DNA from: Aquiluna sp.
Lineage (GTDB): Bacteria > Actinomycetota > Actinomycetes > Actinomycetales > Microbacteriaceae
DNA length: 49,967 nt
NCBI GenBank assembly: GCA_018402685.1
Contig: JAGYIJ010000003.1
Location: forward strand, 1 to 49,967
Direction of reading: 5' to 3'
Position 1 is the stretch's first letter. Each line of letters begins with the position of its first letter. Under the pieces are notes generated by a model. The model was not told the origin of the DNA and ran no database searches. It worked only from the letters and a program-made list of their open reading frames with translations. Position numbers and translations under genes: made by a program. Below, piece by piece: positions 28,875 through 39,016 of this stretch.

Positions 28875-28936
28875 GTTGTGCTTGAAGGCACTCCGAAACA
28901 ATACCCGATATTGGCTCTCAGCTGTGGCGAGAAGAA

Positions 28937-28952
28937 CTGTAAAGGTTTACAG
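28937..28952. promoter_or_regulatory. LacI-type operator in front of the LacI gene
   Basis: CTGTAAAGGTTTACAG is a 16-bp palindrome broken only at its two central bases, 11 bases upstream of the LacI-family start. It shares the GTAAA/TTTAC arms with the malE/alpha-glucosidase operators and indicates autoregulation. Confidence 0.65.
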
Positions 28953-28962
28953 TTTTAAACAA

Positions 28963-29991
28963 ATGATAGGAATCGTCGAAGTTGCCGAGCGCGCTGGAGT
29001 CTCCACCGCAACCGTATCTAGAGCCCTGAACGGCAAGGCTCACGTTTCCGCCAGAGCTCGAGAAAAAGTTCTAAAGGCCGCAGCGGAGCTGGGGTATGTT
29101 GCCTCCTCCTCTGCCTACACCCTTGCCACCGGCAGATCAAAAAACATCGGTGTGGTGCTGCCATTCATAAATACCTGGTTCTTCTCCGCGGTGCTGGAAG
29201 GCATTGTCAACGCACTGGTAGCTAGAGGCTATGACGTCACCCTCTACAACCTCTCCGGAGGAGCTTCTCACCGCAAGCGGGTCTTCGAGGACCTGGTGTT
29301 GCGAAAGCGCGTGGACGGGGTGCTCACGGTAGCTCTCAAGCTCTCGGAGCAGGAGATGAGAAACCTCACCGATCTTGAAAAGCCGATCGTTGGAATAGGC
29401 GGTCCGATCCCCGGAGCCAGGTCGCTAACCATTGATGACGAGGGTGCTGGTCGGCTTGCGACCCAGCACCTGATCTCCCTTGGTCACACCGAGATCGGAA
29501 TGATCTCGGGAACCCCCGCTACCGAAATGGATTTCCACCAGCCCTACTTGCGAAAAACCGGATATCACGAGGCACTGCTGGATGCCAATCTTGATTTTCA
29601 CCCGCAGTGGATGGCCGAAGCAGACTTCACGATTGCTGGCGGCTATCACGCCGCCAAGCAGATGCTTGGCGATCCGAGAAGTGCACCGACGGCAATCTTT
29701 TGCGCCTCGGATGAGATGGGTTTTGGTGCGATTCAAGCTGCCAGAGACCTTGGCTATCGGGTGCCGCAAGACATCAGCGTCATCGGCATGGATGGCCACC
29801 CGATGGGCATGTTCTATGGCCTTTCATCAATTGACCAGGCCACCTCGGAGCAGGGTGCCAAGGGCGCCAACATGCTGATGGATATTCTGGGCTCGGATGA
29901 TGAAAAGCAGCTGAAAAACTTCGAACAGCTCAACATCTGGCCAATCGATTTGATCGTGCGCTCCTCAACAGCAAGACGCAGCGCTAACTAG
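28963..29991 (+). CDS. LacI-family transcriptional regulator (maltodextrin repressor)
   Basis: The protein has 342 aa from the ATG at 28963. The N-terminal helix-turn-helix ([21 protein letters not shown]) and hinge helix ([11 protein letters not shown]) are classic LacI/GalR. The core is a periplasmic-binding-protein fold ([39 protein letters not shown]). The upstream extension of 29 codons through the operator is rejected because LacI proteins start just before the HTH. Given the shared operators and location it most likely represses malE-malF-malG-GH13 and the alpha-glucosidases; maltose or a maltodextrin as inducer is inference. Confidence 0.9.
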   Translation: MIGIVEVAERAGVSTATVSRALNGKAHVSARAREKVLKAAAELGYVASSSAYTLATGRSKNIGVVLPFINTWFFSAVLEGIVNALVARGYDVTLYNLSGGASHRKRVFEDLVLRKRVDGVLTVALKLSEQEMRNLTDLEKPIVGIGGPIPGARSLTIDDEGAGRLATQHLISLGHTEIGMISGTPATEMDFHQPYLRKTGYHEALLDANLDFHPQWMAEADFTIAGGYHAAKQMLGDPRSAPTAIFCASDEMGFGAIQAARDLGYRVPQDISVIGMDGHPMGMFYGLSSIDQATSEQGAKGANMLMDILGSDDEKQLKNFEQLNIWPIDLIVRSSTARRSAN

Positions 29992-30001
29992 ACTTTCGTG
30001 C

Positions 30002-30490
30002 ATGGCAGATTCATCATTTGACGTAGTAAGCAAGGTAGACCACCAAGAGGCGGATAACGCCCTGAACCAGGCAGCCAAAGAAGTTGAGCAGCGCTATGAC
30101 TTCAAGGGCACCGGTGCCTCCATCGAGTGGAGCGGCGAGGCCATTGTGATCAAGGCCAATTCAGAAGAGCGAGCCAAGGCGGTGCTCGATGTCTTCCAAA
30201 CCAAACTCATCAAGCGTGGGATTTCCCTCAAGGCCCTAGATTCCTCCGAGCCTCAACCCTCGGGCAAAGAGGTGAGAATCAACTGCAACCTCAAAGACGG
30301 CATCGATCAAGAGCACGCCAAAAAGATCACCAAGTTAATTCGCGACCAGGGACCAAAGTCCATCAAGGCTCAGATCCAGGGCGATGAGCTCCGGGTTAGC
30401 TCAAAGAGCCGCGATGACCTGCAAGATGTCATCGCACTGCTAAAGGGAGCCGATCTCGAGGTTGCGCTGCAGTTTACGAACTACCGCTAA
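30002..30490 (+). CDS. YajQ-family nucleotide-binding protein
   Basis: The protein has 162 aa, family length. It matches YajQ throughout: [77 protein letters not shown]. Relatives bind cyclic-di-GMP or other nucleotides/RNA; the role here is unknown. It lies 10 bases after the LacI gene and overlaps manA tail-to-tail by 4 bases. Confidence 0.93.
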   Translation: MADSSFDVVSKVDHQEADNALNQAAKEVEQRYDFKGTGASIEWSGEAIVIKANSEERAKAVLDVFQTKLIKRGISLKALDSSEPQPSGKEVRINCNLKDGIDQEHAKKITKLIRDQGPKSIKAQIQGDELRVSSKSRDDLQDVIALLKGADLEVALQFTNYR

Positions 30491-31560
30491 CCCATAGCCA
30501 GATAGCCAGTGCCGTTTCCAGTAATGGAGAACAACCTGGTGTCACTCACAAACGCAGCCTGACCCCTGGAGAGTTTCAGATACTCATCCTTTGAAGTCGA
30601 AATCTCGATCTCACCAGCGGTGCAAACCGCAATCATCGACCCCTCAAGCTTGAGATCAATCAGCATGTTCGATGCTGTTGGCTCGACCCTAAAGACACTG
30701 AAGTCATCGACAGCGGTTGGGTAGTGCAAAAGCCCATTGGCGATCGGCTTGGTCCTAACCCGGTAGTCCTCCGTGGCTGAAAAGTCCAGGACCTGCATCA
30801 GCTCTGGAACATCGATTCGCTTACTGGTTAGGCCACCCCTGAGCACATTGTCACTCGATGCCATCACCTCAAGAGCCAAGCCCTTGAGATAGGCGTGGAT
30901 AGAGCCAGCTGGCAAGAACAGTGCCTGGCCTTCGGCCAGGCTCTGATGCCTGAGCAAGATGCTGCCGATCATTAGTCCAACATCACCCGGGAAGTGATCA
31001 GCAAGTTTTTGGTAGAGCTGCACCTTCGACCGAGATAGCGAAGTGATGTGATTTCCAAGCTCTGCCGCGAGGTTATTCTCGAATGCAAACTCGACTGCGG
31101 CTTTGGTGCCACCAAGCTCGAAGGCTTCTAGCCAAGGAGAAAAAATGCTGCTCGCATTAGCAAGCGCTGTGAGATCGGAGCGAATCTCAGAATCATCTCG
31201 AAAGCCGCACAGAACCTCAAACTCGGTGATCGCGATGATCATCTCTGGCTTGTGGTTGGCATCTGAGTAGCTTGGATTGCCAAGCCCGAACTGCTCTCTT
31301 GCACGGGTCTTGGATGGGTGAGCCTGAATCGATAGCGGCTTGGCAGCTGCCAAGAGCTTCACTAAAAAGCTCAGGTTCGGAGCGATGTCGCTAAGTCTGT
31401 CTGCGCTGCCTGCGATTGTGGAGGGGGCAGTTGGGTGGGAACCAAACCAGACCTCGGCTGCAGGTTCTCCCTCAACACCTAAGGTGGCAAAGTCCTGAAT
31501 CAGGTGCGTAGAACCCCAGGCATAGGGCATGGGCTGATTGCCGATCAACAAAAGCGTCAC
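30487..31560 (-). CDS. manA: Mannose-6-phosphate isomerase, class I
   Basis: The protein has 357 aa. It interconverts mannose-6-P and fructose-6-P. Zn-site and family motifs are [26 protein letters not shown] (Gln, His), [20 protein letters not shown], and [32 protein letters not shown]. Frame intact. It lies downstream of the MFS transporter (10 bases) on the same strand. Confidence 0.93.
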   Translation of the reverse strand: MTLLLIGNQPMPYAWGSTHLIQDFATLGVEGEPAAEVWFGSHPTAPSTIAGSADRLSDIAPNLSFLVKLLAAAKPLSIQAHPSKTRAREQFGLGNPSYSDANHKPEMIIAITEFEVLCGFRDDSEIRSDLTALANASSIFSPWLEAFELGGTKAAVEFAFENNLAAELGNHITSLSRSKVQLYQKLADHFPGDVGLMIGSILLRHQSLAEGQALFLPAGSIHAYLKGLALEVMASSDNVLRGGLTSKRIDVPELMQVLDFSATEDYRVRTKPIANGLLHYPTAVDDFSVFRVEPTASNMLIDLKLEGSMIAVCTAGEIEISTSKDEYLKLSRGQAAFVSDTRLFSITGNGTGYLAMG

Positions 31561-31569
31561 GGGCTAAGA

Positions 31570-32841
31570 CTACCTATCACCCTCTGGTGGGACGATGATC
31601 GAGATTGGTCCGGTTGGTGGTGCAGCAGAATCCAGCTCACTGCGGCGAGCACGAGATGCAAACAAACCGGCAATCAGCCCCGCACCGATAGCGAGTGAGA
31701 TCGGGAAGAAAAATGCCAGTGATAGCCCGACCTCCTCGGTCAGCGCTCCCATCATGGTCTTGGCACCAATTGACACCATCGAGTTGAACAAGCTCAGCCT
31801 GGATACTGCCCATGCGGTTGAAACCCCGGGGACGTGACCGGCGGCCGAGAAGAAAGCTGGAGACACCGAGGACAAACCAAAACCTGCAACCCCCCAGAGT
31901 AGAGATGCGGTGGTCAACCCAAGTAGCGGAGAAGCGCTTGTGATAATCGGGGTGAAAATCGCAGTAAGCGCCAGGGCGAGAGCTGCCATGAAGGAACCCC
32001 GCGAGGCGATTAGTTGGGGGTGGTAGTACTGGGCCATTCGGGTCATAGAGAGTCGCCCGGCAATCATTCCGACCATGAAGGTCGCGAACGGCACCGACCT
32101 AAGCGCAACATCTGCATTCAAAATGTCTCTGGCAAATACCGCCGCCCAGTCGATGATTGCCACCTCGGGATAAAGACCGCAGAACAAACCAAATGCCAAC
32201 AGCCAGAGCTGCGATGGCATTTGGTAGAAGCGGCGCTTGACCACCCCGGCCTTTTCCTCTTGATGACCGTCCTCATCGGGGCTCATCAGCCAGCGCAAAC
32301 TGAATTCAAAAATAATCAGTGTGAGAACCGCTACCAAAACCAAATACAGCTCAAGCGGCAAAAACACGGTGGCCAGACCACCGGTGAAGGCCGCCATAAC
32401 AGCTCCGATGGACCAGCCGGCATGCATCCGACCAATGATGTTTATGCTGATCTTCTTTTGCAAAAGCACGGCGTGAGAGTTCACGCTCACTCCCAAAAGC
32501 GACATGCAGAAATTGAAAGCCATGTTGAAAAAGAACCACAGTGCCGGGTCTGTTGTCAGACCCAGCGAAACCAGTGCGATCATTCCGCCGTAGTTGGCAA
32601 AGCGAATAATTGGCCTTGACCCAAACCGCGTCATAAGCCTGGATGCGAAAAACAACGGGGTGATTGACCCGATGACACCGAGGCCGATGATGGTGCCCCA
32701 GGTTGCAAACGATACGTCTAACCGTGCAATGTATTCAGGAACCCAGGCAACTGAGGACAGGGCGGCGTGCCCCATGAAAATAAAGGTGAGGAGCATTGCA
32801 ATCTGTGCTTTGCGTAGCCTTTGGCGCGGCAAGGGTTGCAA
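31570..32841 (-). CDS. MFS transporter
   Basis: The protein has 423 aa with about 12 hydrophobic spans and a basic/charged central loop (LMSPDEDGHQEEKAGVVKRR) separating two six-span halves, as in the major facilitator superfamily. The A-motif-like stretch (FFASRLMTRFGSRPIIRF) follows span 2. The substrate is unknown; no diagnostic motif was seen. It abuts the ferredoxin reductase gene at 32841/32842 and precedes manA. Confidence 0.85.
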   Translation of the reverse strand: MQPLPRQRLRKAQIAMLLTFIFMGHAALSSVAWVPEYIARLDVSFATWGTIIGLGVIGSITPLFFASRLMTRFGSRPIIRFANYGGMIALVSLGLTTDPALWFFFNMAFNFCMSLLGVSVNSHAVLLQKKISINIIGRMHAGWSIGAVMAAFTGGLATVFLPLELYLVLVAVLTLIIFEFSLRWLMSPDEDGHQEEKAGVVKRRFYQMPSQLWLLAFGLFCGLYPEVAIIDWAAVFARDILNADVALRSVPFATFMVGMIAGRLSMTRMAQYYHPQLIASRGSFMAALALALTAIFTPIITSASPLLGLTTASLLWGVAGFGLSSVSPAFFSAAGHVPGVSTAWAVSRLSLFNSMVSIGAKTMMGALTEEVGLSLAFFFPISLAIGAGLIAGLFASRARRSELDSAAPPTGPISIIVPPEGDR

Positions 32842-34194
32842 TTACTCTCCTTTTGAAACTTGGAGCATTTCTGCTCTATCAAATAGCTTTAGCCGCTCTC
32901 TGCCAAGAGCCTGGCCAAGATTTTTCTCCGCATCATCGATGTTCAACCAGTTATCCCACTGAACAAACTCAACGCCGCGAGCACTAAGAGTCTCAAGGAT
33001 TGCATGCTCGGAGGGCTTAGTTGGTTGCCACCAAGAATCCCGGTTCGCCATCACATGCGAAATAGTCTCGATTGCATCGGCTTTGGTGTGGCCAATCAGG
33101 CCAACAGGGCCACGCTTAATCCAACCGGTGCAGTAGATTCCAGGGATCTGATTACCCTTGTCATCCAAGACCCGACCCTCATCGTTTTTGATCACGCCGT
33201 ATTTGGGATCAAAGGGAATCTCATCCAGCGCAGATCCGAAATAACCAACCGCGCGGTAGACAGCCTGCACTGGATAATCGACACTCTCACCTGTCAGGGT
33301 GACATTGCCGGTGCCATCGAGTTTGGTCTTCTCGACCCGGAAGCCCACAACCTTGCCGTCCTCACCAAGAATCTCCTTTGGAGATGCGAAGAAGTGCAGG
33401 TGCAACCTGCGCTCTTGAGTCTCTTGCGGATTCTCGCGCAGATCCTCGAGGGTCTTCACCATCACGCGAATCTGGTTGTTGGAATCAATCGCGTTTTGAG
33501 ATCCCTCGTCATACTGGAAATCCTCGTCATAGACGATTGCTTGAACACCTTCAATGTGTAGGGCTTCGCGCAACTCCAAAGGCGAAAACTTAACCTGGGC
33601 AGGTCCTCGGCGACCAAAGACGTGAACGTCAGTGACCGGAGATTGCTTCAGGCCTCTAAAAACATGATCGGGGATATCTGTTGAGAGTAGGTTCTCAGGC
33701 AACTTGATAAGCATTCGGGCAACATCGAGTGCGACGTTGCCGTTGCCGATTACGGCAATCTCCTTGGCATTTAGTGGCCACTCAGTCGGAAAATCGGGGT
33801 GAGCGTCATACCAGTTCACAAAATCAGCTGCGCCGTAGCTACCGTCTAGATCAGCACCTGGAATATTCAGCGAGGCATCCGCTATTGCCCCGGTGGCAAA
33901 GATGACTGCGTTGTAGTGCTCCTTGAGATCAGTGAGCGTGATGTCCTTGCCGTAGGTGACGTTTCCAAAAAAACGAATGTCCCCGCGGTCTAACACCTCG
34001 TATAGGGCCTTGATGATGCCCTTGATCCTTGGGTGATCGGGGGCTACGCCGTAGCGAACCAGGCCATAGGGGGCAGGGAGTAAGTCAAATAGGTCAATCG
34101 ATACGTCGAAGTCTCTCTCGGCCTTCAAGATCAAATCCGATGCGTAGATACCGGCGGGACCGGCACCCACTACGGCAAGACGAAGCTTTGACAT
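32842..34194 (-). CDS. Ferredoxin/flavodoxin-NADP+ reductase (FprA-like)
   Basis: The protein has 450 aa. It carries an FAD Rossmann motif (LAVVGAGPAGIYASDLI), the LLPAPYGLVRYGVAPDHP block of the adrenodoxin-reductase/FprA family, an NADPH-binding GNGNVALDVARML and the C-terminal TGWIKRGPVGLIGHTKADA. It transfers electrons between NADPH and a ferredoxin. Frame intact. It follows the polyprenyl synthase gene by 16 bases. Confidence 0.92.
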   Translation of the reverse strand: MSKLRLAVVGAGPAGIYASDLILKAERDFDVSIDLFDLLPAPYGLVRYGVAPDHPRIKGIIKALYEVLDRGDIRFFGNVTYGKDITLTDLKEHYNAVIFATGAIADASLNIPGADLDGSYGAADFVNWYDAHPDFPTEWPLNAKEIAVIGNGNVALDVARMLIKLPENLLSTDIPDHVFRGLKQSPVTDVHVFGRRGPAQVKFSPLELREALHIEGVQAIVYDEDFQYDEGSQNAIDSNNQIRVMVKTLEDLRENPQETQERRLHLHFFASPKEILGEDGKVVGFRVEKTKLDGTGNVTLTGESVDYPVQAVYRAVGYFGSALDEIPFDPKYGVIKNDEGRVLDDKGNQIPGIYCTGWIKRGPVGLIGHTKADAIETISHVMANRDSWWQPTKPSEHAILETLSARGVEFVQWDNWLNIDDAEKNLGQALGRERLKLFDRAEMLQVSKGE

Positions 34195-34210
34195 TTTCTC
34201 TTTCTAAAAA

Positions 34211-35209
34211 CTAACCCTTGCGCTCAACAACTGCGCGGGCAAAGGCTACCAGAGCGTTTTTGACGCCGCTTGCTGGAAGCGGCTCAAGTGCCTCAATTGC
34301 CCGCTCGGCCCACTCAAGAGTCTGAGCCTGTGCGATCTCCATTGCCGGGTGATTGCGCAATCTCTCCAAGATCTCAGGGAGTTGTTCGCTCGTGATCCCC
34401 GAAGCGATATCACTTGCAAGCGCCTTGCTCTTTGCATCGTCAAAACCGCTGAGCAACAAAACCGGCAGGGTTGGCACGCCCGCCAGCAAATCAGTCCCGG
34501 AAACCTTGCCGGAGTCTTGAGTCTTGGAACGAATGTCAATGAGGTCATCAGCCAATTGGAAGGCAACCCCGATTCGCTCACCAAATTGCTGGAGTGGCTC
34601 TTGGTATTTCTCATCGGCTCCCGAGAGCATGGCACCCAGTCTTGCTGAGAGAGCAATTAGCGAACCGGTCTTGTCGCGCAAGACGTCCAAATAGTGCGAA
34701 ATGGGGTCCTCGCCCTGATTTGGACCAAGGCTTTCGTGCAGTTGACCTAGCACCAGCTGCTCAAAGACTCGCGCTTGCAGACTCAGTGCCCGCTCCCCAA
34801 GACCAGAGACGATATTTGAAGCCCTGGCAAAGAGCAGGTCCCCGGTCAAAATGGCAACGTTATTACCCCAAACCATTTGTGCGGCATCAACCCCGCGCCT
34901 GGCCTTTGCCTGGTCCATTACGTCATCGTGATAAAGGGTTGCCAGGTGGGTGATCTCCATCACCACCGCCGCGTCCAACACGTCCTCGGAGTCAGGGTCA
35001 CCAAGATGTGAGGTAAGCAAAACCAAAACCGGACGCATTCTTTTGCCACCGGCTCTCGAGAGGTGAGAGGACATCTTGTCAATGAGCGGTTCGGCGTGAG
35101 AGGTGGCCTCTTGAATCCGGGTCTCGACATCGCCCATGCGATTCTCTAGGTCAGTAAGCAGCGCTTTGTCCCTGACCTGGCTGAACTGCCTAGGAAGCTG
35201 GATTTTCAA
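34211..35209 (-). CDS. Polyprenyl diphosphate synthase (menaquinone side chain)
   Basis: The protein has about 332 aa from the TTG at 35209. The first Asp-rich motif is LYHDDVMDQAKARRG and the second QLADDLIDIRS; the GKRMRP substrate motif and the lysine KTGSL are present. It elongates isopentenyl diphosphate into the C40-50 chain used by MenA. The TTG overlaps the menG stop (TTGA) and follows a GAAGG site, which decides the start; longer versions run inside menG. The gene pair menG-synthase is a common menaquinone arrangement. Confidence 0.88.
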   Translation of the reverse strand: MKIQLPRQFSQVRDKALLTDLENRMGDVETRIQEATSHAEPLIDKMSSHLSRAGGKRMRPVLVLLTSHLGDPDSEDVLDAAVVMEITHLATLYHDDVMDQAKARRGVDAAQMVWGNNVAILTGDLLFARASNIVSGLGERALSLQARVFEQLVLGQLHESLGPNQGEDPISHYLDVLRDKTGSLIALSARLGAMLSGADEKYQEPLQQFGERIGVAFQLADDLIDIRSKTQDSGKVSGTDLLAGVPTLPVLLLSGFDDAKSKALASDIASGITSEQLPEILERLRNHPAMEIAQAQTLEWAERAIEALEPLPASGVKNALVAFARAVVERKG

Positions 35210-35898
35210 TTGGCCTTCACCCCCTCGTGCAGGGCAACAACGCCAAAGGTCAAACTCTTCCAAGAAGCAACAGAAAAACCAGCATCCTCGATATCTTTTT
35301 TGAGCTCTGCCTGCTTGGGCCAGGCCATTATCGACTCAGACAGGTAGTCATATGCGGCCGGGTTCTTACTCATCAGCTTGGAGATCTTGGGCAGGATATT
35401 CTTTAGATAAAACCGATACAAGACCCCAAGCGGTCCTGGAACGTGACTGAATTCACAAATCACCAGCCGTCCCGCTGGCTTCAGAACCCGCAAAAACTCC
35501 TTGAGCGCGACATTGCGATCAGAGACGTTCCTCAGACCAAAGCTCATGGTGACAACATCAAATTCGTTGTCCGAAAAAGGAAGCTTCATGGCATCGGCAA
35601 AAACAAACTCGAGTTCGGGATAGCGCTTTTTGCCCTCTTCCAGCATTCCCTTAGAAAAATCGGCTGCCACAATCTTGACCCCTGGAACCATCAGGGCCAT
35701 TGATGAGGTGCCGGTGCCGGCTGCAATATCTAGGATCTTTTGCCCGGCCTCAGGCCTAACCGCTCGCCTTAGTCGAAAGCGCCAGTAGTGGGACTGCCCA
35801 AAGGACAAAAGATCGTTGGTTTTGTCATAGGCGTGAGCAACCTCATCAAACATCGCAGAGACTTCTGCGGGGGTTTTATTGAGGTCGGCTTTGGTCAC
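35206..35898 (-). CDS. menG: Demethylmenaquinone methyltransferase
   Basis: The protein has 230 aa. Class I SAM-dependent methyltransferase: SAM motif ILDIAAGTGTSSMAL, NEFDVVTMSFGLRNVSDRN, FLRVLKPAGRLVICEFSHVP; these are the UbiE/MenG signatures. It methylates demethylmenaquinone in the last step. It starts the menG-polyprenyl synthase run. Confidence 0.94.
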   Translation of the reverse strand: MTKADLNKTPAEVSAMFDEVAHAYDKTNDLLSFGQSHYWRFRLRRAVRPEAGQKILDIAAGTGTSSMALMVPGVKIVAADFSKGMLEEGKKRYPELEFVFADAMKLPFSDNEFDVVTMSFGLRNVSDRNVALKEFLRVLKPAGRLVICEFSHVPGPLGVLYRFYLKNILPKISKLMSKNPAAYDYLSESIMAWPKQAELKKDIEDAGFSVASWKSLTFGVVALHEGVKAN

Positions 35899-35921
35899 TT
35901 GCCAAGTCTAATCGCGCCCAA

Positions 35922-36233
35922 CTAGTCCTGCTTGTCGACCCTGGTGAGGGTGTAGATGACCAGCCCGACTGAGCCCAGCATGAGAGCTACCACCAACGGG
36001 GTGGTAGCACTCACAAAGACGTCAGCCGGGGTTTTATCCGTCACGACTATGTTGTCGAGGTTCAGAGGTTCACTGACAATCTCGAATGAACCCTCCTCCA
36101 GCATCGCTGGTGGAATCACCTGCTGCAGGTGAGAGTCGTCATCCAATTCGATATCTGTTGAAGACAGGGTTGCTATAGGTGCGCCAAGCACTAGCAGCCC
36201 AACGGCTGCTAGTTGAATCACGCCTGAGAGCAA
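35922..36233 (-). CDS. Small exported membrane-anchored protein, unknown
   Basis: The protein has 103 aa. A hydrophobic N-terminal signal (VIQLAAVGLLVLGAPIATL) precedes an acidic ectodomain (about residues 25-70) and one C-terminal membrane span (VVALMLGSVGLVIYTLTRV) with a charged tail. The TTG at 36233 follows an AGGAG site closely. It could be an extracytoplasmic anchored peptide, but no family is recognised. It lies between menG and menF, divergently from menF. Confidence 0.5.
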   Translation of the reverse strand: MLSGVIQLAAVGLLVLGAPIATLSSTDIELDDDSHLQQVIPPAMLEEGSFEIVSEPLNLDNIVVTDKTPADVFVSATTPLVVALMLGSVGLVIYTLTRVDKQD

Positions 36234-36328
36234 CTTTCTCCTAACCTAGACTTCTAAAGAATAAGCAGAAATTTCTAGGCTGGCTCGGAAGTTGCCTTAT
36301 TCACGGCGAACTAAGAGCAAAGGGACTC

Positions 36329-37513
36329 ATGCCACTAAAGATCAGCGTGCGCAGCGTTGCCGTGCCAGATGAACTAGACATGAGCGCAAGCTCCGTGTTT
36401 ATCAGGCAGGGGCACGCCATCCTCGCTCAAGGCGAGGTGCTCAGAATCGAAGCCTTCGGAGAAAACCGGATTGCCGAATTAGCTCAGAAGTGGAAAGAGC
36501 TAATTGCAAGCGCCGAAATAGATAACCAGGTCGAGCTTCCTGGATCCGGAATCATTGCACTTACCTCAATCAGCTTCTCTGCAAGCTCCCCGGCCCCCTC
36601 TGTCCTCTACGTTCCAAAAACCGCCCTCGTAATCAAAGAGGGCATCGCCTTTGAAATCACGGCCGAGAATGAGTCAATCGATGCAATTGAGACCAAAAAG
36701 CCAAGTGGGGTCTTCCTGCCGGGAGATCTCAGCGCCTCGAGCTTCAAAGAGCTCGTTCAGCGCTCGGTTTCCATCATCTCCAAGACCGAGCTCGACAAGG
36801 TGGTGCTGAGTCGAGACCTCGTAATGCCGATCAGTCAGCGACCGGATCTCTCCGAAGCTATTCAAAAACTCCACGAACGCTACCCGCACTGCTGGACCTA
36901 TGCCATTGGTGATGTCTTTGGGGCATCTCCCGAGCTCCTTCTAAGAGCGGAGTCTGGCGAGGTCTCCGCTCGAGTGCTAGCCGGCACGGCCGGCCGCGGA
37001 ACCGATCCTGATGTTGACAGAGCAATTGCCGAGGGTCTTGCACACAGCCACAAAAACCGCCACGAGCACGACTACGCCGCCAAGTCCATGGTTGAGCGAT
37101 TGGAGCCATTTTGTGAGGTGGTGGAGGCTGACAGCGAACCGTTCTCGCTCGCACTTCCAGACCTTTGGCACCTGGCCACAGATGTCAGGGGCAAACTCAA
37201 GACCGGTGTCACCCTGCTTGATGTGATAGCCGAACTTCACCCGACCGCCGCGGTTGCCGGCACCCCAAGGCTTATGGCCCAAGAGCTAATCGCTGAGCTG
37301 GAACCATATGACCGTGCCGGCTATGCCGGCCCGGTGGGCTGGCTGAGCTCCGATGGCAGTGGAGAGCTGGCGATTGCGCTCAGGGGCGGGGTAATCGAAA
37401 AGGACCAGATCAGAGCGTTTGCAGGTTGTGGCATTGTCGAGGAGTCAGACCCGCAGGCAGAGCTCGATGAGACCGATCTCAAGTTCCGGGCGGTTCGGCA
37501 CGCATTTAGCTAG
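36329..37513 (+). CDS. menF: Isochorismate synthase
   Basis: The protein has 394 aa. Chorismate-binding fold: TELDKVVLSRDLVMP, GDVFGASPELLLRAESGEV, VLAGTAGRG, HEHDYAAKSMVERLEPF, LWHLATDVRGKLK, LHPTAAVAGTPRLMA, YAGPVGWLSSDGSGELAIALR. It commits chorismate to menaquinone. Frame intact. It overlaps menD tail-to-tail by 4 bases. Confidence 0.93.
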   Translation: MPLKISVRSVAVPDELDMSASSVFIRQGHAILAQGEVLRIEAFGENRIAELAQKWKELIASAEIDNQVELPGSGIIALTSISFSASSPAPSVLYVPKTALVIKEGIAFEITAENESIDAIETKKPSGVFLPGDLSASSFKELVQRSVSIISKTELDKVVLSRDLVMPISQRPDLSEAIQKLHERYPHCWTYAIGDVFGASPELLLRAESGEVSARVLAGTAGRGTDPDVDRAIAEGLAHSHKNRHEHDYAAKSMVERLEPFCEVVEADSEPFSLALPDLWHLATDVRGKLKTGVTLLDVIAELHPTAAVAGTPRLMAQELIAELEPYDRAGYAGPVGWLSSDGSGELAIALRGGVIEKDQIRAFAGCGIVEESDPQAELDETDLKFRAVRHAFS

Positions 37514-39016
37514 AGCTGGTAATCAATAACCACTTTGCCGCCGAGCTCCATGGCGCTGGCCAACTCGCTGGCAGTTGACGCCTTGCGATACTGCCAACCA
37601 AACCCGGTGACGATTGCCTCTAGGTTGAGCTGTTGCGGGGTGGTGAAAAGCTTTTCAAACCAGTCAGCACTTAGGTGTTCGCGCATCTCCAGCCGATCAA
37701 AGATGTGACCGCCGTTGTCGTTTCCCACAATCAGCTGGATATCAAGATCGCCCAGTCCGGTTAGGTTCAGACCGGAGATCTCATGCATGAAGGTCAAATC
37801 ACCAATCAGCGCCCTGACACTCACGCCGGTCTGAGCGATTCCAATCGCGGTTGAGACCGTGCCATCGATTCCAGAGAGTCCGCGACTTGAATAAACGTTG
37901 ATGCCCTTCGCGCTCACCGACCCCTCGGCGACTCGAATCAGGTCGGAGGCACCAAACACCAATGCCTGGTTTTCAACGCTGTCCCAAACCTGAGAGACAA
38001 ACCCGGCTCTTTCATCCATGTCGGTTTCTTGCCGCCAGGAATCAAGCCAGGAGCTGTTCGCCCTACCGACCGGAACCAACTCATCCACGATCATCGTGGC
38101 ATGTTGAAATGGGTTGAAGCTTTCAAACCTGGATCTAACGACATAGAGCTCTGCTGCCTTGATTGTTCTTCATCACCGAGCGGCTCAGGCTCGGCTTTCC
38201 AAATACCACAACCTTTTTCACACTGTCAGAGAGTTTGGTCTTGAGTAGTTCTGGGTAGTTAGTGATGACCTGTGGTCCGTAGCGAGCATTCGAGGATGGC
38301 TCTGCGAAAAGTGGCAGGTTGGCAATCAATGCAAACTCTTGAGCCTTGGCGCCAGCCCCCGCCCCGGCAATCACGACCGTGCTCTCATCGACCTCTAGCT
38401 GGGCCGATTGCACCGGGCGTGAGTAATTCTTAGGCGTCAGCTTTGTGGTCTCCAAAAGCTCGGCAGCGTTTGGAGCGCCGGCACTGAGCGGTTCATCGAA
38501 TTGCAGATTGAGCTGAACTGGTTGAATGCGCTCAGAACCAAACATGAGGTCCATGGCGCTGGTGACAACCTCTGATGCATCCGGAAGCAAGTCCAAAGTT
38601 GGCGCTGGAACATCAATGCAAGAAGCGCTTAGGCCAAAGATGTCTTTTTGGTTGGTGGTCTGATTTGCACCCAATCCCCTCAGCCTTGCTGGCCTATCGG
38701 CGCTTAGGACCACTAGCGGGATGCCAGCGTGGTGGGCCTCAATCACGGCAGGGTGCAAATTGGCAACGGCAGAGCCGCTTGTGGTGATGATCGCACTCGG
38801 GCTGCCATCAGCCATTGCCCTGCCCAGTGCTGTGAAGCCCAGTGAGCGCTCGTCGAGCCGCACCGTGATTGAGATCTTGCCGGCATCAGCCAGCTGGCTG
38901 GCGGCAATGGCCAGCGCCTGCGAGCGAGCACCGGGGGCTAGGTAAAAGTTTTTGACGCCCGCTTTTACAAGGTTGGCTAGGAGCGCTGCGGCGAATTGTT
39001 GTGAGGGGTTACTCAC
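37510..39016 (-). CDS. menD: SEPHCHC synthase MenD, frame-interrupted
   Basis: It is a thiamine-diphosphate enzyme joining isochorismate and 2-oxoglutarate. The N-terminal half reads FYLAPGARSQALAI, DERSLGFTALGRA, IITTSGSAVANLHPAVIEAHH, LSADRPARLRGLGANQTTNQ. The C-terminal half reads NVYSSRGLSGIDGTVSTAIG, LIGDLTFMHEISGL, QLIVGNDNGGHIFDRLE. They are in two frames; removing one base near 38146-38151 (GAGCTC) gives 501 aa. The start GTG overlaps the upstream gene's stop (GTGA). Confidence 0.92.
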
